A model generated the notes under the pieces. It saw only the letters and a list, made by a program, of their open reading frames with translations. It had not been told where the DNA came from and made no database searches. This document shows, piece after piece, positions 1 through 8,599 of a stretch of DNA of 64,000 nt. Where the stretch lies: assembly GCA_948567375.1 (NCBI GenBank), contig OX419758.1, positions 1,865,001-1,929,000 on the forward strand. The letters run 5' to 3'. Within the stretch, counting starts at the first letter, position 1, and each line of letters begins with the position of its first letter. The position numbers and the translations under genes were made by a program. This stretch comes from Lunularia cruciata (taxonomy: Eukaryota; Streptophyta; Marchantiopsida; Lunulariales; Lunulariaceae).

Positions 1-646
1 AATTGAAATTGAAATCATGGGTATCCTAAATATCTTCTTTACCTGTCTTAACTATTTTAGATGCTTCAAATATCTGACCCAAATGCTCCTACATCTGATG
101 TTTGACTACCTCAGATTGAATCACATTTGTCTTGAGGTAAAGTCTTTAGACCCAAAGTCATGTAAATCCAAAGTTCAAAGTCTGAAGTCCGGAGTCTTGT
201 AGACACGAAGACACTTAACTACTTTGTACATCTACTCCCAAAACTTCAAATGCTTGTAACTTTTGCTACAGACCTCTAAACTCCGCAATTTTTGAAGCAA
301 AAGAAAGCCCTAGACAAGAAGCTTCCAATGAAATACAGCACGCATGATTTGGACCTTTTGTCACTGAGATACAGCCCCTGCAAGAATCCTGACTTACAAT
401 TTCCAGTCCTCCTTCGTGTCTACCCTCCTTCAGTGTCTGAATCAAGTTTTCCCTCCTTTAATACAAAGTAAGCTTCTTTGGGTTTGATCCAATCCAAGTC
501 CTTCTTCCTCTAACACAAAGTTGACTTCTTTAGGTTGAATCAAAATACAAACTTTTCATCGTTTATTCTCCATTTGGGTTCAATTTGGTTTCAATAATGC
601 ATTTCTTCTTTAAAACTCATCCAAAATGAATAATGTGAGTACCACA
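1..646 (-). mobile_element. Partial LTR, family A (subtype A2)
   Basis: Read on the minus strand, the LTR starts at position 646 with the family A terminus (decayed TGTGGTACTCAC) and runs off the left edge of the window. It aligns along its length with 52430-53101, the solo A LTR inside element H. Shared blocks are the TTGGTTTCAA / CTTCTTT block near the end, the CAAGAATCCTGACTT block near 385, and a run of short ACCCAAAGTC-like repeats near 150-205. It sits directly against a gypsy reverse-transcriptase fragment starting at 647, so it appears to have inserted into that pol. The other end and any target duplication lie outside the window. Confidence 0.8.
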
Positions 647-1548
647 TCTCTTTAAGATGTGGTCTTGGAAGAAGGCAAAGTATTGAAAATCTCCAAGACA
701 ATCACTCCAAAAAAATTGGCAAGGTTTACTGCACTATTTATTGAGTACTAGGACTTATTTGCCTAGTCTATCAATCAGATACCAAGAATCTCTAAACAAT
801 TTAGGGAAGATCAGATTGATCTGATTGAAGGTCCAATTGTGGTTCAGCAATGGCAATACTACCTAAACCCAAAGTACTCACTCTTGGTGAAAGATGAAAT
901 TGATAACTACCTAGGGCCAGAATTATTTGTCCAGTCTTGAGTAGTGAATGAGTTTCTTTCATTGTCATTATTTTGAAGAAGGAGATGGGAAAAATACAAG
1001 TGTGCCAAGACTTTCACAAGCTGAACATAGTAACAAGGAAGGATCATAATCTTTTGCCTTTCGTAGAAACCATTTTAGATCAAGTAGTTAGACATCCTTG
1101 TTATAGTTTTATCAATGGATTTTCATGCTATAATCAAGTGTCCATTCAAGATGAAGATAAGGATAAGACCACATTCACTAATCAAATGCCCTTTGAATTG
1201 TATAATGCTCCCACTATTTTCTAGTGGATGATGAATGCAATTTTTAAAGACTTTCTACAAAAAATTTGTGGAAGTTTTCAGCAATGACTGTTGCATATTT
1301 GGCTGAAGAGAGGTACATTTGGACTACCTTTACCAAATATTTGAAAGGTTTTGTTTTTCTAGCTTGTCATTACACTCAATGAAATGCTTCTTTGCAATGA
1401 AAGAAGAAATTCTATTGGTGCATTGGGTCTCAAGTTGAGGTATTGAAGTTGATGTGGAGAAGGTGAAACTAATTCTAGCTCTAGAATCCCCCAAAAATAT
1501 TCTAGAGCTGAGAGCTTTCTTGGGACATGTTGGATATTATAGACACTT
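647..1548 (+). pseudogene. Ty3/gypsy pol fragment (reverse transcriptase)
   Basis: A decayed reverse-transcriptase stretch aligns with 3902-4828 of element G. Residues at 973-1224 read CQDFHKLN, RKDHNLLPF, INGFSCYNQVSIQDEDK, PFELYNAP, which is the gypsy RT order (DFRKLN, KDHYPLPF, DGFSGYNQ, PFGLCNAP). At 1454-1548 follow ALESPKN and LRAFLGHVGYYRHF, the RT/RNase H connection. An in-frame TAG sits just after the NAP motif and there are several frameshifts. The LNxxTxKDHxPLPF style and sister copy G suggest the Tat/Athila side of Ty3/gypsy (family knowledge). It is cut at 646 by the A2 LTR and at about 1548 by an oppositely oriented coiled-coil ORF fragment. Confidence 0.85.
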
Positions 1549-3008
1549 TGCCTCTTCATATCTTGAATCTATTACTAATCTGATCCGATGTCTACCTCAG
1601 CTTTGGCTTCTAAAATCAAATTACCTTCAATTGCTTCCTCAACTACAACTTCTTCTATTACTCTCGTCACATCTTCAATCTGAATTGCAACTAAAATCAC
1701 AATCTTCCTCTCTACATTCTCCTTCTCTACTTTAACTTCTTCAATTTGTTTAGATAACTCACTTGAAGACACTTGCATTCCTACCTCTACTACTCCACCT
1801 TGGGCTCCTACCTTCAAGTAATTTTAAAGTTAATCTAGCTCTGATATAAATAAATCTAGTTTGAGACAGACATTGCTTCCTACTTCTAACATCTTCCTAT
1901 CTACACGGCCTCTCAAGCAAATCAGAAGATTTTTCAAGTCGACATCCTTTGCCTTCCTCTTCCTCTTCCTCATCTCTTGCAAAAGCAATTTCAACTCATG
2001 CAATCTTGCTTCCTCCATACTTACTTTTGCTTTTGTACTCAACATTACCTTCACTCTCCTTATAGCCTCTTCTATAGATTCAGATGTCTTCTTTGGAATT
2101 ACTTTCTCCCAACCTTGCTTTGATTCCAACTCAACCCAATACATCTTCAACTCATCCTCAAACTCTGCCTTTAATGATTCCTTCTCCTCCACATACTACA
2201 CTAGTTGAGTCCCTACACTCTTGATCAGTCCTTGCAATCTTTCCTCTTGTTAATGTCCAATTGTCAATTCACACTGCCATGCATGATCCTTCTCCGCTGC
2301 AACTCTCCCTAGACTCTCCAATTCTTTCTCCATCATAACCATCCTTGCATTTGCATGTATTGCCTCTAATTGAGCACTGGAAAATTCTCCCTTCATTTTC
2401 TTGAATGATGCCTTGTCATTCAAGTTCACCGCCGCGATTCTCAAATTTCTCCTACAACTGCTTCAAATGCTGGTTCTGAACTATTGCATTGACCCATTGT
2501 ACCTCAACTTCATCTTTACCTTGGGTTAACTTCTCCTTCAATTCCAAGACTTCTTTACTCAGATACTCCACTACTTGCAATTCATCCTTCACCTCTGGAT
2601 GATCATTCTACACTTCCTCCTTCTCCTCCTACAATTGCACAAGTAAAGGACAAACAATCTTGGATAGATACACAACTCCTTTGAATTCTCCTACTTCTTT
2701 GTCTTTAGCTTCTAGAGGTGATTCTTTTGCTGGGGTTTTCTTCTGAAGTCTTAATCTTAGTATCTTTACTCCAATTTCCTTTGAGTGATCTCCTTCTTCT
2801 TTCCATTGACTCGGTTCTGCAATTGCACACTACAGACCTCATCTCTACCTTACTCCCCATAGAAATATTATCCTTAGCTCTTCTTCTATTTCCTTTGCAG
2901 GTGACTCCATACATGGAACTTCTCCTCCTTCTATATGATCAATTGCTGCATGGAACTCATGTTCTTCATCTTCAACCTCCTCCACCGGTTGCTGTACCAT
3001 GGGTTTGT
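1549..3008 (-). pseudogene. LTR-ORF fragment of family A, coiled-coil part
   Basis: The minus strand carries the C-terminal two thirds of the ORF found in family A LTRs. The end of the reading frame at about 1575-1817 (VEVGMQVSSSEL ... EVDIGSD, stop) aligns with the tail of the plus-strand copy at 44101-44469 (VEVGVQVSSSEL ... IEVDIRLE). Upstream blocks at 1830-2444 are rich in E, K, L and R with heptad-like spacing (LICLRGRVDRKMLEVG, VMMEKELESLGRVAAEKD), typical of a long coiled coil. Several stops and frameshifts break it. It lacks the TATA end and the LTR tail, so it is an internal fragment abutting the next LTR start at 3009. Function unknown. Confidence 0.7.
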
Positions 3009-3394
3009 TGTGGTACCCACATTTTTTGTTTTTGTTTGATTTGGAAGAAGAAGTGTACAGAAAAACAAAGTCATATTGAACTTGAATGGCATTGAAAGAA
3101 GAAAAATTGTGTCTTTGGATTGCAACCCAAAGTAAATTGACTTTGCATCAAAATCAAAGTACTTGGATCAGACTTGGCATAGAGAAACAGAAATTAAGGG
3201 AAATTTGCCCCAGGGTGATCAACCCAATACAAAGATGATGTAACAACTTTCCTTTGGATTTGTCAACCAAGAAAGGACAGATATGAAAATGGCTAAGGCG
3301 TAAATGACTCACCTTGACAGTGCTAGGATGAGCTCATGCAAAAGATGTGAGCTTTAGTGAAGATTGATGGAAGAATGACCGATCAACAAAGCAC

Positions 3395-3401
3395 TATAAA
3401 A
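3395..3401 (+). promoter_or_regulatory. TATA box of family A LTR
   Basis: TATAAAA preceded by CAC. The same box is at 32718-32724 and, decayed, at 7098-7104 and 11574-11579 (minus). In every copy it lies 33-35 bp before the ATG of the LTR-embedded ORF, so a transcript started in the usual place would have almost no leader. Confidence 0.6.
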
Positions 3402-3427
3402 TCAAAACTTCATCAAGGAGATTTCAA

Positions 3428-3765
3428 ATGTCACACAAGTATCCTAAGCCACTGAGTAGTAGACCCAAAGGAGTGCATGTAGCAAAGCCAATTGATAGTT
3501 TGATGTTTAACAATCCTAGAGGAGTTAAGATCTCAAGACCAAGAGAGGGTAGAATTATCTTTCAGCTACCACATGTTAGAGATTGCACAATGCCAAAGAA
3601 GTCTGAGAAGAAGAGTCCTTACTTGTAGTAAGAAACCCAATTATTCAAAGGTTAGATATGATAGCTAAGATTGAAGTGCTGATTAGGCTTCATATCACAT
3701 TTCTGGCCTGGAACTAGAACCTGAAATGAAGAAGTCCAAGTAAATTATTTAGAATGCTATTAGGT
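3428..3765 (+). pseudogene. LTR-embedded ORF, N-terminal fragment
   Basis: The ORF opens MSHKYPKPLSSRPKGVHV and matches MSRRYLVPLKSCPKGVRI at 7134 and MSRHYP...SRPKGMQI at 32752. It is open to 3628; after a stop it continues with AKIEVLIRLHITFLAWN, the conserved block seen in all other copies, before the sequence jumps to pol. I do not recognise the family. The start is fixed by conservation of the ATG and its distance from the TATA box among four copies. Confidence 0.65.
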
Positions 3766-3849
3766 AGAGGTTGAAGAAGAAGATCCATATAATGTTGTCT
3801 CAGGTAATAAAAAATTGGAAGAAGGGTTCTAAACTCCATCTAACTCAAG

Positions 3850-6666
3850 TTGAGCCAAGTCAACCATGTTGAAGCAGTCATTAATCCCAATGATTTTCAA
3901 GATGTAGTCTTGGAAGAAGGAAAAAGTTTGAAAATATTCAAGACAATCACTTCAAACGAGTTGGCAAGATGCACTGCCTTGTTTATTGAGTACCAAGATA
4001 TATTTGACTGGTCTATTGATCAAATGATGTGAATCTCTAGGAAATTGGGGAATGCTGGATTGATCTTATTGACAATCCAGTTTCAGTTCCCCAATGACAA
4101 TATCACTTGAACTCAAAGTACTCACTCTTGGTGAAAGATGAAATTGATAAGTACTTGGAGGCTGGAATAATTTTTCCAATATTGAGTAATGAATCAGTTT
4201 CTTCCATTATCATTGTTCCAATAAAGAAGACAAGAAAGATTTGAGTGTGCCTAGACTTTTGCAAACTAAATGTGGTAACAAGGAAGGATCATCATACTTT
4301 GCCTTTCACGAATACCATTTTGCACCAAGTAGCACATAATGTGTGTTATAATTTTCTCAATGGATTTTCAGGTTACAATCTAGTGTCCATACAAGAAGAA
4401 GACAAGGACAAGACCACCTTTGCTATTGATTGGGGCACATTTGCATACAAAAAAATTCCCTTTGGGTTTTGTAATGCTCTTGCTCCTTTCCAATGGATGA
4501 TGAATGCAATTTTCAAGACTTCTTGTGGAAGTTTGTGGAAGTTTTGATTGATGATTTTTGCATGTTTGACCAAAGAGAGGTATATTTGGATTACCTTTGC
4601 CAAACATTTGTGAGGTGTCATCTTTCAGGTTTTCATTGCACCCAAAGAAATTCTCCTTCACAATGAAGGAAGGAATTCTGTTGGGACATTGGGTCTCAAG
4701 CCGTGGAATTGAAGTTGATGTTGAGAAGGTCAAAGTAATCTTAGCTTTGGAATCTCCCAAAAAATATTTGAGAGTTGAGAGCCTTCTTGGGGCATGTTGG
4801 ATATTATAGATGCTTTGTGTCCAATTATGTGGTGATAACTGCACCTTTGACAAATCTTCTAAAGAAGTCTGAAGACTATTTATGGGAAGCGGACCAAGAA
4901 GATGCTTTCCAGGTGTTGAAGAAGAAACTAGTGGAAGCACCCATTATGCAAGCTCCAAATTGGGATATCTCTTTTCATGTGTGTATGGAAACTTTTTCCA
5001 TGGCAATGGGAGTAGTCTTGAGTCAAAAGGACAAGAAGAAGAAGGACTGTCTCATTTACTACACCAAGCAACAACTTTTAGTTGCAAAAAAGACCTACAC
5101 TATAACTAAAAGAGAAGCACTTGGAATGGTATATACCTATAATAAGTTTTGCCACTACTTGTTGGGATAAGAGTTTGTATTCCATGTAGACCATTATGCA
5201 CTATAATGTTTGGTGAATAAAGCAAATTTGTCTTGATGAATTGTACAATGGGTCTTGTTATTACAAGAATTCACATACACTATGTAAGTGAGGAAGGAGC
5301 TTTGCATGCAAATGTGGACTCCCTATCTAGGTTGGAGACTCAAGACCAGGATCCCAAGGTAGATGACTGGTTTCTTGATGAAGAACTTTGTAAGTTGATG
5401 GCAATGCAAAGTACATGGTATGGAGCAAAATATCATTATCTACATACTTGCTAGTGTCTTGAGGGGCTAGAGGGCAATCTTTCTCAATAAAATAGGACTG
5501 TATTAGCCAAGGCACAACATTTTGTTTAAGAAGGGTGAAGATAAAGTACTTCAAAGGTGTTTCGGAGCATATGAAGTAGGAGGAGTAATTGAGTCCTTAC
5601 ACTTGGAAGCATTGGAAGGACATTATGCTCTAAAGAACACAATGAAGAAAATCCTCACGATAAGGTATTGGTGGTCTAGGATGTATAAGGATACTCAAGC
5701 CCATATACAAATTTGTGATGCATGCCAAAGAACATGAAAGCTAATGCTACTACCAAGTGGCCTTTGAGACCAATTTTCCCATTAATCTCATTTGAGAAAT
5801 GAGGAATTTATTTTGTGGGTCCAATTCAATCATTGACCCAATCCACAAGGAAGAAGTACATTTTATTATGCACTAACTATGCTACTAAAATAATTGAAGT
5901 TAAAGCAACTTGGAGAGATGATGCAGAAATGATAGCCAAATTTTTCTTCCAAAACAACATTTCTCATTAAAGATGTTCTTTTGAATTGGTCAATGACCAA
6001 TGGACTCATTTTTTGAACTCATTTTTGGAGGCATTTACCTAGTACTTCTAGATCAAACATTGGAAGATGACTCCTTACAATCCAAAAGCAAATGGGTTGA
6101 CAGAGAAGCAAAATGGATTGTTAAATTTTGAATAAGGTGATTGTCAATTATGCCTACAATTTGGATACAAAGCTACCTATATCTTTTTGGGCATACAAAA
6201 CCACAAAAAAGATTACTACCAAGCAAACTCCATATTTCTTAACATATGGATTGTATCACATATTGCAAGTTGAATTTGAAGTGCCATCATATTGGCTCCT
6301 TTTTCAGAATGATTGTCAAAGGAGGAAAGCCAAGATCTTTAGATCTATCAATAGATGTGGTTAAAAGAGAAGAGAGAAAATAAAATGCAAACCACAAAGG
6401 AGATACTAGATCAGTTGAAGGTTAGGCATGATAAGCAATTATGACCTATTGTTCTTTGGGAGGGAGACTTGGTGTTGTTGTATGACAACCATCAAATATT
6501 TTTTCCAAGAAAGCTAAACTTCAAGTGGATGGGGCCATACCAAGTAATGCACATTTATGAATATGGCTCCATTCAATTGACAAACCTAGAGGGAAATCCT
6601 TTTGCTACTTGTGTAAATTGGTGGAGAGTCAAAATATATTGGACCATGGACATGGATAATATGTAA
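3850..6666 (+). pseudogene. Ty3/gypsy pol of element G
   Basis: Domains in order, broken by frameshifts and stops: RT N-terminal lead (LARCTALFIEYQDIFDWS, 3950-4010); RT core (4245-4560) with CLDFCKLN, RKDHHTLPF, LNGFSGYN, IPFGFCNA and a decayed LIDD site; RT/RNase H link LRAFLGHVGYYRCF (4775-4830); RNase H (4890-5170) with YYTKQQLLVAKKTYTITKREAL; integrase zinc finger (5590-5737) with LHLEALEGHY and CDACQRT; integrase core (5740-6130); and a C-terminal module with WMGPYQVMHIYEYGSIQLTN (6469-6640). In the core the usual first catalytic Asp (GIDFVGP) is Tyr (GIYFVGP), while the second Asp (VNDQWTHF) and the Glu (NGLTEKQNG) remain. Dead element. Confidence 0.85.
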
Positions 6667-6700
6667 TATGCTAAATTTGATGTTCACATGGATGCTCACA

Positions 6701-6713
6701 TTTGAAGGAGGTA
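6701..6713 (+). other. Polypurine tract of element G
   Basis: TTTGAAGGAGGTA lies immediately before the LTR start at 6714, the place where plus-strand priming occurs in LTR retrotransposons. Confidence 0.55.
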
Positions 6714-8572
6714 TGTAGTACCCAAATTTTTAGTTCTTGATGAGTTTTAAGAAGAAGTGTAATGTTGAAGCCAAATTGAAGCCAAGTGGAGAAGAAACAA
6801 GAAGAATTGTGTGTTTGGTTCTGATCCAAGGAAGTCAACTTCAGATAAGAGAAAGAAGGACTTGGATCAAACTTAAAGGAAAGTAGAACCAAAGTAAGGG
6901 TACTTTGTATCAAAGTGTTGACCCAATCCAAAGAAACTCTGACAACTTTTCTTTGGGCCAAACCAATCAAAAACGTACACTCATAAAAAAATGGCTACTT
7001 TGTGAGGAGGATAAAATTGAGAGTGAGAGGAGTAATGCATGAAAAACGTGTGAGTGTGAATTGAAGATCCACTAAAGAATGATTGCACATTGTAGCACTA
7101 TTAAGGTTAAGACTTTGTTGAGGGAGCTATAAAATGTCAAGAAGATATCTTGTTCCTCTTAAGAGTTGTCCTAAAGGAGTTAGAATCATGGACCAAGGCA
7201 AGGGTTTGAATTTTCAATGGTTGAGGGGTAGAGAACACTTGATATTGGCAAAAGGTAGTAGGCAGATTCCTTTATTTGCAGTGAGGAATCCTGAAATTTT
7301 GCGATTACATGTAATGGCTAGGATCAAAGTCTTGAGTAGACTTTGGATCAATTTTTTGGCCTAGAATTGGAACTTGAGTTTTCCAAGTTTCATGGCAAAA
7401 ATAGTAGCTAGTGATTGTGAAGATAGTCATGAGGCAAAGAAGAAGAGAGGAAATCCAGCTTGATGGACTAAGTCAGATTGGAGACTCATCTTGGGGAGAG
7501 AAGTAGTGGATGTAGCCGGGATCACCTTCTATTGGAAGTGTGATTCTTTGGAGGAGAGTGAAGATGTGAAGAATTCCCTTAGTGTGCCTTGCACCAAGAA
7601 TGGATACAAGGTAGATACATACAAAGACCCAATAAGGTAAGGTATCATGAAGCTTTGATGGCAATGTTCAAACTAGAGCAAACCACCTAAACCCTATCCT
7701 AAGGCCAAGGAAGCTGAGTAGGCCGAAGGAGGTGGTATCACTGGTTCAACCAAGGAAGACTTAGAGATTGAACCCAAGGCAAGAGATGGCAGTGGTGGAG
7801 TTTTCATTAGGTGCAAAGTCAGAAGGAGAAGCAAAGTCCAAGTGCAAAGACTCAGACTCAAAATCAGAAGAAGAAGAAGAAGAAGAAGAAGAAGGGTTTA
7901 GGGTTTAGCTTGATGCAATGCACTCTAAAGCAATTGTGTAGTTACAACCAAGTGTTTTAACTCAATGCTTGTTATTTCAGCCTAATTCCAACTATTAATC
8001 TTGTATGTGTGTTTGTGAGTGTTTCAAGAAGTTTGAATTGCAAGTTGGAGTGTTAGATGTTGGACTCTGCATCTCTAATTTTCATTGTATGTGTTTGACC
8101 TTGAGTGGAGTACAATCAAGGCAATGCTTTGATGAACCTATGAGGAATCATAGTGTTGCTAGTATTCTACATTTGTGATCATAGTGTTGGATTGATGCAA
8201 AGCAACTTTGATTGAGGAAGTTGTGCCTTCAATGGAGGGATGCAAAGTCACTTTGTGGTGAAGTAGCATTCTTTGGGAGAACTAAATCATCACAATCAAT
8301 ATCAATTTGGAAAGGATTTGAAGAATTGTGATTATAGGTGTTGTTAATTTGTGACAAGATTGCAAATTGAGCACTTGTTACTCTCTTTTGGATGTGATTT
8401 CTACCCAAGAGGCTAAAGATGCAATCAAGAAGAAATATGTTGTGACATTTTACTTTTATTTGATTATTTTTGTCTTATGTCTCCATGGGAATGGGAATGA
8501 ATGATTACTTATTGATTACTACAAAGTGATACTTGTTGGAGCTTCATAACTATTTTGCATTGGGTTCTTACA
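6714..8572 (+). repeat. 3' LTR of element G (family A)
   Basis: It begins TGTAGTACCC just after pol and the polypurine tract, and ends TGGGTTCTTACA, a decayed form of the family A end GGGTTGTCACA. It contains U3, a decayed TATA, an embedded ORF (7134 on), and a non-coding tail from about 7960 that aligns with 44640-45266 and (minus) 51209-51900, including the landmark TTTCTACCCAAGAGGCTAAA. Because this copy lies downstream of pol, the ORF in it belongs to the LTR and not to a separate gag region. About 25 extra bases sit near the 3' end compared with other copies. Confidence 0.75.
7134..7900 (+). pseudogene. LTR-embedded ORF in the 3' LTR of G
   Basis: Begins MSRRYLVPLKSCPKGVRI and continues VMARIKVLSRLWINFLA, then a TAG where other copies have TGG (FLAWNWNLSF), then NWNLSFPSFMAKIVASDC, TKSDWRLILGREVVDVAG, FYWKCDSLEESEDV, KNGYKVDTYKDP. 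The reading frame fails after about 7640, and the coiled-coil half is largely deleted. Near 7866-7895 only a GAAGAA run remains. No named domain recognised. Confidence 0.65.
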
Positions 8573-8599
8573 TTCACAATATTGCAAAGTTCATCTAAC

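Larger units (their letters stand above)
3009..3765 (+). repeat. Truncated 5' LTR of G (family A)
   Basis: The U3 stretch of about 386 bp aligns with 6714-7098, 32361-32718 and (minus strand) 11963-11579. A TATA box is at 3395-3401 and the embedded ORF starts at 3428. After about 3765 the sequence turns into pol, so the remainder of the LTR is deleted. Confidence 0.7.
3009..8572 (+). mobile_element. Ty3/gypsy element G (decayed, LTR family A)
   Basis: An LTR start (TGTGGTACCCAC) at 3009 and a second one (TGTAGTACCC) at 6714 flank a decayed pol in the same orientation, so I read this as one element. The left LTR is truncated after about 757 bp and passes straight into pol, so the LTR tail, primer binding site and gag are missing. 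The right LTR is about 1.86 kb. The 5 bp flanks (tttgt and ttcac) do not match, so no target duplication supports the outer ends. Pol order is RT, RNase H, integrase, then a C-terminal GPYxV-like module, consistent with Tat/Athila-like Ty3/gypsy. Confidence 0.7.

Noticed and set aside
4380-4940. Minus-strand open frame of 186 codons
   Set aside because: It is the antisense of the RT region of element G, where plus-strand RT motifs are clear.
7860-7900. GAAGAA run as a microsatellite or regulatory GAGA site
   Set aside because: It lies within the Glu/Lys-rich part of the LTR ORF and is better explained as remnant coding sequence expanded by slippage.
3009-8572. Target-site duplication for element G
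   Set aside because: The 5 bp flanks (tttgt and ttcac) do not match. The left side abuts a rearranged fragment.
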